Positions 29,540 to 40,059 are shown, numbered from the stretch's first letter. The stretch: DNA of 64,000 bases from Ancylobacter crimeensis (GCF_023016805.1 NZ_JALKCH010000007.1:224232-288231); one strand, 5' to 3'. Made by a program: numbers and translations. Notes: generated from the sequence alone by a model not told the origin.

Positions 29540-30955
29540 TTGGATCCCAAGAGCGTAACAGGCCCCGCCGGCCGCAAGCTTGTGCGAGCTGCGGCTCCGG
29601 CCAGCCCTGAAAATATGCAGGGCGATGCCACGCGGGTCGTGGTCGTCGAACCGCATCTGTCCCGCGTCCGGGGCGGGGAGGGCGAAGGGCCACGCCGCAC
29701 GCCGGAAGCCCGGCTCGACGAGGCCGTCGGGCTGGCACTCGCCATCGACCTCGATGTCGTAGGCCAGCTCATCGTCAGCCTCTCGCAAGTGAAGCCCGCG
29801 ACCTATCTCGGAACCGGCAAAGTCGAGGACATCGCCGCGCTGGTCGAGGAGACCGGCGCGGGCCTCGTATTCGTGGACGCGCCGCTCACGCCCGTTCAGC
29901 AGCGCAATCTCGAAAAGGCGTGGTCCGCCAAGGTCATCGACCGTACCGCGCTCATTCTTGAGATTTTCGGCCAGCGCGCCCGCACCAAGGAGGGCGTGCT
30001 TCAGGTCGAGCTCGCCCATCTGAGCTACCAGAAGAGCCGCCTCGTTCGCTCCTGGACGCATCTCGAGCGCCAGCGAGGCGGCTTCGGCTTCCTCGGCGGC
30101 CCGGGCGAGACGCAGATCGAGGCGGATCGGCGCATCATCGGCGAGCGCATCCTCAAGATCGAGCGCGAGCTGGAACAGGTGAAGCGTACGCGCGCCCTGC
30201 ATCGCGCCAGCCGCAAGAAGGTGCCCTATCCGGTGGTCGCGCTGGTTGGGTACACCAATGCCGGCAAATCCACCCTGTTCAACCGCATGACCCGGGCGGA
30301 TGTCCGCGCGCAGGATCTGCTCTTCGCGACGCTGGACCCGACCCTGCGTGCGGTCGAGCTCAAGGGGGGCGAGCGCATCATCCTGTCCGACACGGTGGGC
30401 TTCATCTCCGACCTGCCGACCCAGCTCGTCGCTGCCTTCCGCGCCACGCTGGAAGAGGTAATCGAGGCCGACATCATCCTTCATGTCCGCGACCTGTCGC
30501 ATGAGGATGCCGAGGCGCAGGCCGATGATGTCGGTGACGTGCTCTCCGACCTCGGCATCGACCCCGAAGATCATGTCCGCCTGATCGAGGTGTGGAACAA
30601 GATCGACAAGCTCGACGTCGAAGGCCGGGCCCGCGTGTTCAACATCGCCGAACGCCGCCAGGGCGACGAGCATCCCATCCCGGTTTCCGCGCTGACCGGG
30701 GAGGGGATCGACACCCTGCTGTCGGCAATCCAGCAGCGGCTCGCGCGCGAGCGTGTGACCTTGGCGCTCGACCTCGATCCGGTCGATGGCGAGGGGCTGA
30801 GCTGGCTCTACCGGCATGCCGAGGTGCTGGATCGCCGTGTCGGCGAGAACGGCCGGCTGCATCTCGTGGTGCGGGTCGATCCCGACCGGGCGGAGAATCT
30901 CGAACACCGGTTCGGCGCCCGTCGTACCGGAAGTTCACGCCACCGCACGGCCTGA
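29540..30955 (+). CDS. hflX: HflX, ribosome-associated GTPase
   Basis: HflX binds 50S or 70S ribosomes and rescues stalled ribosomes under stress. The 471-residue protein has the N-terminal HflX domain ([31 protein letters not shown]), a coiled-coil region around 175-200, then the G domain: G1 [10 protein letters not shown]3 DTVGF, and the G4 substitute NKID. TTG at 29540 is the longest start. An ATG at 29615 would drop 25 non-conserved residues and is an alternative. The stop is three bases from that of convergent mazG. Confidence 0.94.
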   Translation: MDPKSVTGPAGRKLVRAAAPASPENMQGDATRVVVVEPHLSRVRGGEGEGPRRTPEARLDEAVGLALAIDLDVVGQLIVSLSQVKPATYLGTGKVEDIAALVEETGAGLVFVDAPLTPVQQRNLEKAWSAKVIDRTALILEIFGQRARTKEGVLQVELAHLSYQKSRLVRSWTHLERQRGGFGFLGGPGETQIEADRRIIGERILKIERELEQVKRTRALHRASRKKVPYPVVALVGYTNAGKSTLFNRMTRADVRAQDLLFATLDPTLRAVELKGGERIILSDTVGFISDLPTQLVAAFRATLEEVIEADIILHVRDLSHEDAEAQADDVGDVLSDLGIDPEDHVRLIEVWNKIDKLDVEGRARVFNIAERRQGDEHPIPVSALTGEGIDTLLSAIQQRLARERVTLALDLDPVDGEGLSWLYRHAEVLDRRVGENGRLHLVVRVDPDRAENLEHRFGARRTGSSRHRTA

Positions 30956-30958
30956 GAG

Positions 30959-31780
30959 CTATTCCCGCGTCTTCGCCTGCTGCCAGAGCGCCTCCATCTC
31001 TTCGAGACTGGCTTCCGCCGGCATGCGGCCTCCGGCGGCCAGCGCATCCTCGATATGGCCGAAGCGGCGGGTGAACTTGGCATTGGTTCCCTGCAGCGCC
31101 GCCTCCGGATCCACCTCCAGGTGGCGTGCGAGATTGGCGAGCGCGAAGAGCAGGTCGCCCACCTCGCCGGCGGCTGCCTCGCGGTTGCCCGAGACGATCT
31201 CGGCCTCGACCTCGTCGATCTCCTCGCGGATCTTGTCGAGCACGAGCCTGGCATCCGGCCAGTCGAAGCCGACGCGCGCGGCCTTGCTCTGCAGCTTGAT
31301 CGCCCGGGTGAGGGCAGGGGCGGCGCGGGGCACGTCGTCCAGCAGCCGGCGGGCGCCCTCCTCCGGCAGCCCGCGGGCAGCGCGCCGGTTCCGTCTGGCC
31401 TGTTTTTCCTCAGCCTTGATGGCGTCCCACGCCGCATTCACCGCCGCGACGTCGCGCCCGCCTGCATCGCCGAACACATGCGGATGCCGGCGGATCATCT
31501 TCGCAGTGATCGCCTCCACGACATCACCGAAGGCGAAGGCGCCAATCTCCTCGGCCATTCGGGCATGGAAAACGACCTGCAGCAGCAGATCGCCGAGTTC
31601 GTCGCAGAGATCGTCGAGATCGTCCCGCTCGATGGCATCGGCGACCTCATAGGCTTCCTCGACGGTGTATCTGGCGATAGAGCGGAAGTCCTGCTCCAGA
31701 TCCCACGGGCAACCGGTCCCGGGCGTGCGCAGCGCCGTCATGATAGCGAGCAGGCGTTCGATGTCGCGGGAGGGGGTCAC
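30959..31780 (-). CDS. mazG: MazG, nucleoside triphosphate pyrophosphohydrolase
   Basis: The 273-residue protein has two MazG domains. CPWDLEQDFRSIARYTVEEAYEVADAIER carries the catalytic E-x-x-E plus E-x-x-D arrangement, and a second, less conserved copy lies near residues 170-240. MazG degrades non-canonical NTPs and may influence (p)ppGpp. The start is GTG at 31778-31780. It is convergent with hflX, as in many related genomes. Confidence 0.94.
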   Translation of the reverse strand: MTPSRDIERLLAIMTALRTPGTGCPWDLEQDFRSIARYTVEEAYEVADAIERDDLDDLCDELGDLLLQVVFHARMAEEIGAFAFGDVVEAITAKMIRRHPHVFGDAGGRDVAAVNAAWDAIKAEEKQARRNRRAARGLPEEGARRLLDDVPRAAPALTRAIKLQSKAARVGFDWPDARLVLDKIREEIDEVEAEIVSGNREAAAGEVGDLLFALANLARHLEVDPEAALQGTNAKFTRRFGHIEDALAAGGRMPAEASLEEMEALWQQAKTRE

Positions 31781-31927
31781 GCAGGCTCTCCGGAAGATGG
31801 CATGGGCTTAGCTAGGGGGAATGATCCGGCAGCCGCGCGGGTCGTTCAGATCAGCTATGAATCGCAGAAGACATATTATGGAAAATAATAGCATCCCAAT
31901 TCCGGCAAGAACGTCGGTTCCCAGGCC

Positions 31928-32725
31928 TCACAGTGTTATCGTCATGCCGTCATAGGCGGGCTCGATGCCCGGCGGTAGCTCGCGGCGCAGCGTGCCGTAA
32001 TCGAGGTCGACATGCATGTTGGTGAGGATCGCCCGCTTCGGCTTCAGCCGCTCGATCCAGCCGAGCGCGTCGCCCAGCGAGAAATGGCTGGGATGCGGCG
32101 TGGGACGCAGCGCGTCGACGATCCAGACATCCAGACCTTCGAGGTAAGACAGGCTCTCCGCGGGAATGTCGTGCAGATCCGGCGTATAGGCCAGCCCGCC
32201 GAAGCGGAAGCCGAACGCGGTGATCTGGCCGTGATAGAGCCGGAACGGCACCATGGAAAGCGAACCGCCCGGCCCGTTCACCTTGAGCGTCTCGCCATGG
32301 CGGAAACGATGTTCCTGAAGGATCGGCGGATAGTCGCTTCCGGGCGGCGTCTCGAAGCAGTAGCCGAAACGCTGGCGCAGCAACGCGGAGGTCTCCGCGT
32401 CGAGCCAGGTGTCGAGCCGCTTGCGATGCAGGATCGTCAGGGGGCGGACATCGTCCAGCCCGTGGGTATGGTCGGCATGCTCGTGGCTGATCACGACGCC
32501 GTCCAGCCGGCGGACATCCGCGCCCAGCAATTGCTCGCGCAGGTCGGGCGAGGTGTCGATCAGCACCGTGGTGCGCGCACCATCTTCGCCGATGCGTTCC
32601 GCAAGCAGCGAACAGCGACGGCGGCGGTTGCGTGGCTCGCCGGGATCGCAGGCGCCCCAACCCTGCCCGACCCGCGGCACTCCGCCCGAGGAGCCGCAGC
32701 CGAGAATGGTGAAGCTCTGCGTCAT
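31928..32725 (-). CDS. MBL-fold metallohydrolase (PhnP-like)
   Basis: The 265-residue beta-lactamase-fold hydrolase begins FTILGCGSSGGVPR and carries the metal motif HEHADH near residue 83, with later histidines in NMHVDLDY. The sequence is closest in style to PhnP/RNase-Z-like phosphodiesterases, and the physiological substrate is unknown. It is the last gene of the leftward dac-tmk-holB-metG-tatD operon, 16 bases after tatD, an arrangement that recurs in Hyphomicrobiales. Confidence 0.88.
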   Translation of the reverse strand: MTQSFTILGCGSSGGVPRVGQGWGACDPGEPRNRRRRCSLLAERIGEDGARTTVLIDTSPDLREQLLGADVRRLDGVVISHEHADHTHGLDDVRPLTILHRKRLDTWLDAETSALLRQRFGYCFETPPGSDYPPILQEHRFRHGETLKVNGPGGSLSMVPFRLYHGQITAFGFRFGGLAYTPDLHDIPAESLSYLEGLDVWIVDALRPTPHPSHFSLGDALGWIERLKPKRAILTNMHVDLDYGTLRRELPPGIEPAYDGMTITL

Positions 32726-32741
32726 GGTCGATCCTTTTGCG

Positions 32742-33539
32742 TCAGGTCGCGCGCGCGAACAGCCGGAAGAAATTCGCCGTCGTCAGGTCGGCGAGAGCCT
32801 CGCGCGAAAGGCCGAGCGTGTCGGCCAGAACTCCGGCTGTCTCGACCACATAAGACGGCTCGTTCCGCTTGCCCCGCTTCGAATTGGGCGCAAGATAAGG
32901 TGCGTCCGTCTCCACCAGCAGCCGATCCCGCGGAAGAGCCGCCGCGATCTCGCGCAGCGGCGCGCCGGACTTGAAGGTGAAAATGCCGGAGAACGAGACA
33001 TAGCCACCCAGCGCAACGGCTCGCCGCGCCAGATCCTCGCCGGCGGTGAAGCAGTGGAGCACGAAGCCGAAGGCGCCCTTCGCGCTCTCGTCCTCGAGAA
33101 TCGCTGCCACATCGTCATCGGCCTGCCGGGCATGGATAACCAGTGGCAGGCCCATGCGCCGCGCCGCCTCGATATGCATGCGGAAGCCTGCCGCCTGCGC
33201 GTCGCGGGGGGCGTTGTCATAATGATAGTCGAGCCCCGCCTCCCCAATCGCGACCACCTTGGGATGGTCGGCGGCGGCGAGAAGATCGGCAAGCGGCACA
33301 TCGGCCTCCTCGCCCGCATTGTGCGGATGGGTGCCGACCGAGCAGAACACGTCGTCGAAACGCTCCGCCAGCGCGTACTGCTCGGCGGCACGACGGATGC
33401 GTGTGCCGATGGTCACCATGCGCCCGACACCGGCAGCGCGGGCCCGCTCCACCACGGCGTCGATCTCGCTGGCAAAATCGGGGAAGTCGAGATGGCAGTG
33501 GCTGTCCACCACCATGCCGGAAGCCAGCTTTCCGCTCAT
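32742..33539 (-). CDS. TatD-family metal-dependent hydrolase
   Basis: The 265-residue TIM-barrel amidohydrolase has metal ligands in VVDSHCHLDF near residue 12, EAGLDYHY near 100, VIHARQADDD, and LVETDAPYL at the C-terminal side. TatD members are 3'-5' exonucleases that act on oxidised DNA. The ATG at 33539 is two bases downstream of the metG stop. An internal ATG at 33515 that begins directly at MVVDSHCH is also possible. Longer upstream readings overlap metG and are not likely. Confidence 0.92.
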   Translation of the reverse strand: MSGKLASGMVVDSHCHLDFPDFASEIDAVVERARAAGVGRMVTIGTRIRRAAEQYALAERFDDVFCSVGTHPHNAGEEADVPLADLLAAADHPKVVAIGEAGLDYHYDNAPRDAQAAGFRMHIEAARRMGLPLVIHARQADDDVAAILEDESAKGAFGFVLHCFTAGEDLARRAVALGGYVSFSGIFTFKSGAPLREIAAALPRDRLLVETDAPYLAPNSKRGKRNEPSYVVETAGVLADTLGLSREALADLTTANFFRLFARAT

Positions 33540-33540
33540 C

Positions 33541-35088
33541 TCAGACCGCTTCCGGCTCGACATAGCGGGGAAAGACACCGACCGGGGCGGGCAGGGCCGT
33601 GCCCGGGGTAAGCCGCCCTGCCCCGCCGAGCGCGGCAAAGCTGCGGGCGTCAGCCGGCACGGCCAGCAGGTCGAGCAGCTTGCCGGCACTCACCGGAATG
33701 ATGGGTTGAGCCAGGATGCCGACCTGCCGGATCACCTCGGCCGTGATCCACAGCACGGTGCCGAACCGTTCAGGATCCGTCTTGCGCAGTTCCCACGGCG
33801 CCGAGGCGGCGAAATAGCGGTTGGCATCCGCGACCACCGACCAGATGACGGCGATCGCCTGATGCAACTGCCATCCTTGCATCGCCTCGCGCACCTTATC
33901 GTGCATGGCGTCGGCACTGGCGAGGATTTCGGCATCGGCCTCCGACAGCGGGCCGGGCGCGGGCAACGCGCCGCCGAGGTTCTTCGCGATCATCGACAGC
34001 GAGCGCTGGGCGAGGTTGCCGAGGTCGTTGGCGAGGTCGGCATTGGTGCGTGCGACGATCGCCTCGTGGCTGTAGGAACCGTCCTGCCCGAATGGCACCT
34101 CGCGGAGCAGGAAATAGCGCAGCGCATCGACACCATAGGCCCTGATGAGGTCGAACGGGTCGACGACATTGCCGACCGACTTCGACATCTTCTCCCCGCG
34201 ATTATGGATGAAGCCATGCGCGAAGATGGCGTGCGGCAGTTCCAGCCCGGCGGAGAGCAGGAAAGCCGGCCAATAAACCGCGTGAAAGCGGATGATGTCC
34301 TTGCCGATCACATGTAGGGCGGCGGGCCACCACTTTCGGAAAGAGTCGCTGCTTTCATCAGGATAGCCGCATCCGGTGATGTAGTTCGTGAGGGCATCCA
34401 CCCACACATACATCACATGCTCCTCGTCCTCCGGCACCGGCACACCCCAGGAGAAGGTGGTGCGGCTGATGGAGAGGTCCTGCAGGCCGCCGCGCACGAA
34501 GCTCAACACCTCGTTGCGACGGCTCTCGGGCTGGATGAAATCGGGATGCGCCTCGTACCAGTCGAGCAGCTCCTGCTGATAGGCGGAGAGGCGGAAGAAA
34601 TAGCTCTTCTCCTCCGTCCACTCTACCGGCGTGCCCTGCGGACCGAGCCGAACGCCGTCCGGGTTCACCGTGGTCTCGTCCTCGGCGTAATAGGCCTCGT
34701 CGCGAACCGAATACCAGCCGGAATAAGCGGAGAGGTAGATATCCCCCGCCTCCTTCATCTTGCGCCAGATCGCCTGACAGGCGGCGATATGGTCGGCATC
34801 GGTGGTGCGGATGAAGCGGTCATAGGACACGCCCAGAAGCGCATCCATCTCCTTGAAACGATCCGCGTTCTTCGTCGCCCAGTCGAACGGGGTCAGCCCC
34901 TGCTTCTGCGCCGTCTGCATCATCTTCAGGCCATGCTCGTCGGTTCCGGTGAGGAACCGCACCTCATCGCCCTCGAGACGGCGGAAGCGAGCGATGGCGT
35001 CGGCCGCGATCTTCTCATAGGCGTGGCCCACATGGGGGGCGCCGTTGGGATAATCGATGGCGGTGGTGATATAGAAGGTCGAGGTCAC
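33541..35088 (-). CDS. metG: MetG, methionyl-tRNA synthetase
   Basis: This class I aminoacyl-tRNA synthetase has 515 residues from the GTG at 35088. HIGH-type motif [15 protein letters not shown] and the KMSKS loop ([14 protein letters not shown]) are present. The zinc-binding knuckle is not of the four-cysteine type, since the region around [13 protein letters not shown] lacks cysteine pairs, so it belongs to the zinc-independent MetG group. A TTG at 35136, overlapping holB as TTGA, would add 16 residues. The shorter start fits the family better. The C terminus lacks the beta-barrel tRNA-binding extension. Confidence 0.94.
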   Translation of the reverse strand: MTSTFYITTAIDYPNGAPHVGHAYEKIAADAIARFRRLEGDEVRFLTGTDEHGLKMMQTAQKQGLTPFDWATKNADRFKEMDALLGVSYDRFIRTTDADHIAACQAIWRKMKEAGDIYLSAYSGWYSVRDEAYYAEDETTVNPDGVRLGPQGTPVEWTEEKSYFFRLSAYQQELLDWYEAHPDFIQPESRRNEVLSFVRGGLQDLSISRTTFSWGVPVPEDEEHVMYVWVDALTNYITGCGYPDESSDSFRKWWPAALHVIGKDIIRFHAVYWPAFLLSAGLELPHAIFAHGFIHNRGEKMSKSVGNVVDPFDLIRAYGVDALRYFLLREVPFGQDGSYSHEAIVARTNADLANDLGNLAQRSLSMIAKNLGGALPAPGPLSEADAEILASADAMHDKVREAMQGWQLHQAIAVIWSVVADANRYFAASAPWELRKTDPERFGTVLWITAEVIRQVGILAQPIIPVSAGKLLDLLAVPADARSFAALGGAGRLTPGTALPAPVGVFPRYVEPEAV

Positions 35089-35132
35089 GCGGGCATGTCC
35101 CGTTGGCGAACGGCCGGCCGGACCGGCCTCGC

Positions 35133-36170
35133 TCAAGGGGCCAAAGCGTCCTCGATCGAGGCGAAGATCCGAAAGACGAGCGTCTTGCGGTCGAGATTGA
35201 AGGTATCCGCGTCAATGGCGGCGCGGCGAACCTTCTCCCACACCTCCGGCAGGCGTGCAAGGCGAAGCCCGGCCCTCTGCCGGCGGCCGGTGGCGTGATC
35301 GCTGATCCATGCCTCGACGGTGGCGGTGAAGCTATCCAGCCCGCCGGCGCGATCGCCCTGCAGCCGCTCGCCCAGCGTGTGCAGCGCCTTGGGATCGGGG
35401 GCGGGAAGGGCGTCGAGCAAGGCTTGCGTCGCGCTGCGGATGGCGAGCCCCTCCCCCGACATCAGGCGCAACGCCTCGCGCACGCTGCCCTCGCTGGCCG
35501 CCGCGGCTTCTGCGAAGCGCGCGGAATCGAGCCCCTGCATCTCCGCGGCGAGGCCCGTCAAGGCCATCGCGGTTTCGCGTTCGTCGAGCCCGCGCATGTG
35601 GACGACCCGGCACCGCGAACGGATAGTCGGCAGCAGCCGGCCGGGCGCGTGGCTCACCAGCAGGAACAACGCACGCGACGGCGGTTCCTCCAGAGTCTTC
35701 AGCAACGCATTGGCGCCCTGCGCGTTCATCTCGTCCAGCGTGTCGACGATGCACACCCGCCAGCCGCCGAGCGCGGCTGTGGAGCCGAAGAACGCCTTGA
35801 GTTTGCGCACCTGCTCGGCCGGAATCATCGAAGGCAGCTTGCCGCCGTCGCCGGGAACGCGGCGCAACACGAGAAGGTCGGGGTGCGAAAGCGCCCTCAC
35901 CTGCCGGCTCGCCGGATGGTCGGGCGCGACATCGAGCGTGCCGGCCGGAGCCGCTCCGCCGGACAGCGCGAAACGGGCGATGCGATAGGCGAGCGTCGCC
36001 TTGCCGATGCCTTCCGGACCGCCAAGCAGCAGAGCGTGAGGCATGCGGCCGGCATCCCATGCCTCGCGGATCAGCGCCTGCGCCTCGGCATGACCTACGA
36101 TCGCGCTGCGCTCGCGCGGATGCGGAGCGGCTTCGAAACGGTCGGCTTCGACGACGGCATCGGCACTCAT
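35133..36170 (-). CDS. holB: DNA polymerase III delta' subunit (HolB)
   Basis: The 345-residue clamp-loader subunit has [20 protein letters not shown] as its P-loop-like site and [25 protein letters not shown], the delta'/tau family motif. It has [16 protein letters not shown], which is the SRC motif that completes the ATP site of the neighbouring subunit. The ATG at 36170 overlaps the tmk stop in an ATGA junction. The zinc knuckle of gamma/tau subunits is absent, as is normal for delta'. Confidence 0.94.
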   Translation of the reverse strand: MSADAVVEADRFEAAPHPRERSAIVGHAEAQALIREAWDAGRMPHALLLGGPEGIGKATLAYRIARFALSGGAAPAGTLDVAPDHPASRQVRALSHPDLLVLRRVPGDGGKLPSMIPAEQVRKLKAFFGSTAALGGWRVCIVDTLDEMNAQGANALLKTLEEPPSRALFLLVSHAPGRLLPTIRSRCRVVHMRGLDERETAMALTGLAAEMQGLDSARFAEAAAASEGSVREALRLMSGEGLAIRSATQALLDALPAPDPKALHTLGERLQGDRAGGLDSFTATVEAWISDHATGRRQRAGLRLARLPEVWEKVRRAAIDADTFNLDRKTLVFRIFASIEDALAP

Positions 36171-36904
36171 GGGGCGGCGGCTTCCGAGAGCGACAGGCGA
36201 ACCCGCAGCTTTTCCTCGACCGCCTGCCAGATTCGTGCGGCAACGGTGTCGACATCCGCGCGCGCGTCGATCAGCACGCAGCGAGTCGGTTCTTCCTGCG
36301 CCAGCATGCGGAACGCCTCGCGCAGTCGCTGGTGAAAGGTGATGGCCTCGCTCTCGAACCGGTCCGCGGCGCCAGGCGCGCGGGCCTCGGCACGGGCCAG
36401 CCCGTCTTCCGGCGGCAGGTCGAGGACGAGGGTAAGATCCGGCCGCGTCTCGCCTACCGTGACCTCCTCCAGCGCCCGGATAAAGCGATGATCCACCGAA
36501 CCGGCGGCCCCCTGATAGGCCCGCGTGGAATCGGCGAACCGGTCGCAAATCACGACCGCCCCCTGCGCGAGGGCCGGCCGGATGGTGACATCGAGATGAT
36601 CGGCGCGGGCGGCGGAGAAGAGGACGGCTTCCGCTTCCGGCCCCAACGGCTTGGCGGCGCCGGAGAGCAGGACATGGCGGATGATCTCCGCCCCCGGTGA
36701 TCCACCCGGCTCGCGCGTGGTGACGACCTCGTGGCCGAGCCCGCGCAGCCGTTCCGCGAGGCGGCGGCTCTGCGTGGACTTGCCGGCGCCCTCCCCGCCT
36801 TCAAGCGTGATGAAGACCCCGCGCCCGCCGCGCGCCGCCGCTCGCCCCTCGCCTTCCGGCGACAGCGGCGTCGCCGGAAGGGCGATGCGTGGCTGCGGGT
36901 TCAT
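36167..36904 (-). CDS. tmk: Thymidylate kinase
   Basis: This 245-residue dTMP kinase supplies dTDP for DNA synthesis. FITLEGGEGAGKSTQSRRLAERL is the P-loop, TREPGGSPGAEIIR is the DR[YH]/REPGG region, and DRFADSTRAYQGAAG is the substrate-binding signature. The first 28 residues (Pro/Gly/Arg rich) precede the domain and may be an overextended N terminus, although no better internal start with a ribosome site is evident. It couples to holB through overlapping start and stop, a pairing common across bacteria. Confidence 0.94.
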   Translation of the reverse strand: MNPQPRIALPATPLSPEGEGRAAARGGRGVFITLEGGEGAGKSTQSRRLAERLRGLGHEVVTTREPGGSPGAEIIRHVLLSGAAKPLGPEAEAVLFSAARADHLDVTIRPALAQGAVVICDRFADSTRAYQGAAGSVDHRFIRALEEVTVGETRPDLTLVLDLPPEDGLARAEARAPGAADRFESEAITFHQRLREAFRMLAQEEPTRCVLIDARADVDTVAARIWQAVEEKLRVRLSLSEAAAP

Positions 36905-36917
36905 CCCCAGAGGCCCT

Positions 36918-38234
36918 TCATCCGGTCGTGTCCTTCATGCCGATGCGTTCCTTCACCTTCGCGTAGCCCTGCCGCAACAGGCTCACCGAAAGCTCATAAC
37001 CCGCATCGAGGGCGCGGCGCCAGAGCGGGCCCTGAGCCACGTCGGCGGCGGCGAAGAGCGGCACTTCAAGCGCGACCTGCTCTCCGCGATAGACCTGAAG
37101 CGTGGCGAGTTGCTGGCCCTTGGCGACGGGTGCGGGAACCGGCCCGGTGTAATGGATCTTCGCCGTCAGCTTCTCGCTGCCGTCGCGCGCCACCAGAAGG
37201 CTGATCGCGGAAGCGCCCACCAGCGGCACCGAGCCTTTCTCGCCGCCGAACAGCACGGCCTCGCCGACCGGCTCGTCCCTGGCGAAGAGCGGCTTCTGCT
37301 CGAAGGTTCGGAATCCCCATTCCAAAAGCTTGCGGGCATCTTCCGCCCGCTCCTTGTCCGACTTGGCGCCGAGCAGAACAAGCACCAGCCGCTGGCCGTT
37401 CTGCAATGCTGAGCCGACCAGATTGAAGCCGCTGTCCTTGAGATAGCCCGTCGTCAGCCCGTCCGCGCCCAGGCTCATGCCGAGCAACGGGTTGCGGTTG
37501 AGCTGGCGGATCTTGTTCCAGGTGAATTCCTTCTCGGAATAGATCTCGTACTTGTCCGGATAGGTGCGGATGATGAAGGCGGCGAGCCTGGCCATGTCGC
37601 GAGCGGTCGTGAGTTGGCCGGGGTCCGAGAGGCCGCTCGCATTGCGGAAGGTGGAGCCGGTGAGGCCGATGCGCTTGGCCTCCTCGTTCATCTTGCCGGC
37701 GAAGGCGAGTTCGTTTCCGGCAATCCCTTCCGCCAGCACCATGGCGGCATCGTTGCCGGACTGGATGATCATGCCGCGCAGCAGGTCCGAGACGGCGATC
37801 CGGCTGTTCAGCGCGGCGAACATCGCGGTGCTGCCGGACGGTGCACCGCCCTTGCGCCACGCATATTCGCTCACGCTCAGCGTGTCGTCTGCCTTGAGCT
37901 TACCCTCCGCCAGCGCCCGGAACACCGCGGCGGCGGTCATGATCTTGGTCAGATTTGCCGGCTGGACCTGGGTGTCGGCGGCGCGCTCGAACAGGATGGT
38001 GCCGCTGTCGAAATCCATCAGCAGGGCGGCAGGGGTCGCGACCACCGGCGGCGTCGCCTGTGCCGCCGCATCCCGCGGCACCGAGAAGGCCGCCAGCACC
38101 AGCGCGGCGATGGCGAGGACAGCCCGCAGGACGGCGCCCTGCCCCGCACCCGGGCGCGCGATGGAACGCGCTGTAGCCGCGACGCCGGACATGGGAGAGG
38201 CGGCACGAGAAAGAAGCTGCACGATCGCCGGCAT
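36918..38234 (-). CDS. D,D-carboxypeptidase (PBP5/DacF) homologue lacking canonical catalytic residues
   Basis: The 438-residue protein has a signal region (hydrophobic core about 36-52, AAAQ near 59), a peptidase S11 domain and a C-terminal PBP5-type beta domain. The nucleophile motif SxxK reads N94-L-T-K97 (codon AAT at 37953-37955), and KTG reads T261-T-G263 (codon ACG at 37452-37454). Only SxN is normal (S159-G-N161). Known S11 enzymes need the serine nucleophile, so this copy is probably not an active carboxypeptidase and may have a structural or regulatory role. The ATG at 38234 is preferred, and one at 38192 is an alternative. tmk follows by 13 bases. Confidence 0.85.
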   Translation of the reverse strand: MPAIVQLLSRAASPMSGVAATARSIARPGAGQGAVLRAVLAIAALVLAAFSVPRDAAAQATPPVVATPAALLMDFDSGTILFERAADTQVQPANLTKIMTAAAVFRALAEGKLKADDTLSVSEYAWRKGGAPSGSTAMFAALNSRIAVSDLLRGMIIQSGNDAAMVLAEGIAGNELAFAGKMNEEAKRIGLTGSTFRNASGLSDPGQLTTARDMARLAAFIIRTYPDKYEIYSEKEFTWNKIRQLNRNPLLGMSLGADGLTTGYLKDSGFNLVGSALQNGQRLVLVLLGAKSDKERAEDARKLLEWGFRTFEQKPLFARDEPVGEAVLFGGEKGSVPLVGASAISLLVARDGSEKLTAKIHYTGPVPAPVAKGQQLATLQVYRGEQVALEVPLFAAADVAQGPLWRRALDAGYELSVSLLRQGYAKVKERIGMKDTTG

Positions 38235-38338
38235 CGTCAGGTCCCGCTGGAAATGACAAAGGTGGACCGAGTCCGGCCCACCTCGCAAGAACCTGTTCAG
38301 CCGACCTGTTCAGCCGGCCCGTCAGCCGATCGGGCGCG

Positions 38339-39709
38339 TCAGTAGCCCGAGCCGATATAGCCCGACGACGGCGCGAAGCCGACGGCAACCGGCTGCGGAC
38401 CAACCACCCAACCGGAAGCCGCCGGGCTGGGCGCATAGGCCGCGCTCTGCGACGGCGCGGGCAGCGTCACCGGCTTTGCAGGACGCGGCGCGGCCGAGGC
38501 AACGACCGCTGCGGGCGCTGCCGTCACCGGCTTCGCCACGGGCGCGGGAGCGCGCTGCACGGGCTTGGGCGGTGTCACCGAGCCGAGGCTCGCATAGGTT
38601 GCGCCATTACCCGGCCGGATGACCGGCTTGGCGGCGGCAACCGCCGTGCGCACCTGCGGAACCGGAGGCAGCGGCGCGGGAGCCGGAGCCGCGACATAGC
38701 TGGGCGCCGGAGCGGCGACGCGGGCCGGCGCGGGCGGCGGTTCGGGCACATCCGCGGCGATCTGATCGATGCGATCGGATTCCTGCGCCATCGCGACCTG
38801 CGAGGGAGCGACCGCGGGACGCGGCGCCTGCCGCGGCGTGCCGATCGGCGTCTGCACCGGGCTCGGACGCGCGGAGGCGAGAAGCGCGTCCCCGAGATCG
38901 AACGGACGATCCGGCGGCGGAGGAGCCATAGAGGGCACCCGCATCGAGGACGGACGGACCGGCATCGGGGAATCGTTCGAGGCGACCATCACCCCGGTGT
39001 CGGACGGCAGGATGGCAGGACGCTCATTGCTGAGCGTGGCAATCAGCTTGCGGTCGTCCGAACCGTCGAGCGGCGCGAGGCCGACATATTCGACGCGCAC
39101 CCGCGCCGTGCCGACCTGCTTGAAGCCGAGCAGTTCCGCCGTGCGGCGGGACACATCCATAACGCGGTTGGCATGATAGGGGCCGCGATCATTCACACGC
39201 GCGATGATCGAGCGGCGATTGGCGAGATTGGTGACGCGCACATAGCAGGGCATCGGCAGCGTGGGATGCGCCGCGGCGATGGAGTCCATGTCGAACACCT
39301 CGCCATTGGCGGTCAGGCGGCCATGGAAATCATCACCATACCAGGAGGCGAGGCCTTCGGTCTTGTAGTTCTTCGGGTTTTCCTGAGGAACGTAGGTTTT
39401 GCCGGCGATCTGGTAGGGCTTGCCGACACGGTAGGCGCCGCCGCCCTTGGGCACCGGCTGGCCGGCCTGCACCACGCGCGGGCTGGCCGAGACGCCGTAT
39501 TTCGGATCGATCTTGCTGAAAAGCTTGCTGGCCGTGTTCGAGGTGCAGTTGGCGACGAGCAAGCCCGCACCGACCACCAACACGACCCGCGACCATGTGG
39601 ATACCTGAAAGGACACCGCAAGGCGTCGACGGGATCCGTCCTTCGAGCTCACCGCTTCGGCATGTGCCTCAGCCGCGCGCCCGCTTACCAGAGCCGTGTG
39701 CTGCCCCAT
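38339..39709 (-). CDS. rlpA: RlpA-type lipoprotein (septal ring lytic transglycosylase homologue)
   Basis: The product of 456 residues has an N-terminal lipoprotein signal (VVLVVGAGLLVANC, lipid-modified cysteine near residue 54). The double-psi beta-barrel RlpA domain follows, with EGLASWYGDDFHGRLTANGEVFD and ARVNDRGPYHANRVMDVSR. Instead of a SPOR domain, the C-terminal half is a long Pro/Ala/Val-rich low-complexity region. RlpA cleaves peptidoglycan glycan strands lacking stem peptides. It lies upstream of the dac-like gene on the same strand, about 100 bases apart. The start is uncertain because the leader before the hydrophobic stretch is long. Confidence 0.85.
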   Translation of the reverse strand: MGQHTALVSGRAAEAHAEAVSSKDGSRRRLAVSFQVSTWSRVVLVVGAGLLVANCTSNTASKLFSKIDPKYGVSASPRVVQAGQPVPKGGGAYRVGKPYQIAGKTYVPQENPKNYKTEGLASWYGDDFHGRLTANGEVFDMDSIAAAHPTLPMPCYVRVTNLANRRSIIARVNDRGPYHANRVMDVSRRTAELLGFKQVGTARVRVEYVGLAPLDGSDDRKLIATLSNERPAILPSDTGVMVASNDSPMPVRPSSMRVPSMAPPPPDRPFDLGDALLASARPSPVQTPIGTPRQAPRPAVAPSQVAMAQESDRIDQIAADVPEPPPAPARVAAPAPSYVAAPAPAPLPPVPQVRTAVAAAKPVIRPGNGATYASLGSVTPPKPVQRAPAPVAKPVTAAPAAVVASAAPRPAKPVTLPAPSQSAAYAPSPAASGWVVGPQPVAVGFAPSSGYIGSGY

Positions 39710-40059
39710 GCTCCCCGACCATATCTGTCACGTTCCATCTCCGCACCATAGTCCCCTGGTGCTTTCGAAGACGTTACGCGTGCCCAAATTGATCGCCCCG
39801 CAAAAACGCGCGGCATCTCTTTATGACACACAAGGCTGGCAGAGTAAGGCGGAAATGCGGCGGAGTATGACTTTGGTTAACGCGCTCGTGAACGCGGTGA
39901 CGGGAACCGCGCCATCAGAATACCTCTATCGACCAATCATCCGCGACGACCTCGACCTGTCTTCTCCTTAGCACCAGTCGGGCTTTTCGACAGGAGCAGC
40001 GTGACGTCATCCACAACCACTCTTGCAACGCGCCGCGGGTTGGGAAAAAAGGAGGCACC
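39710..40059. other. Intergenic region between rlpA and tRNA-Ser
   Basis: This holds no convincing protein gene; frames that are open here are short and overlap the tRNA on the opposite strand. The stretch near 39780-39900 should include the rlpA promoter. I see no repeat or strong hairpin. Confidence 0.5.

Noticed and set aside
31781..31927. Small RNA or promoter cluster between mazG and the MBL hydrolase
   Set aside because: Mildly AT-rich but no stem-loop plus terminator or clear promoter could be supported.
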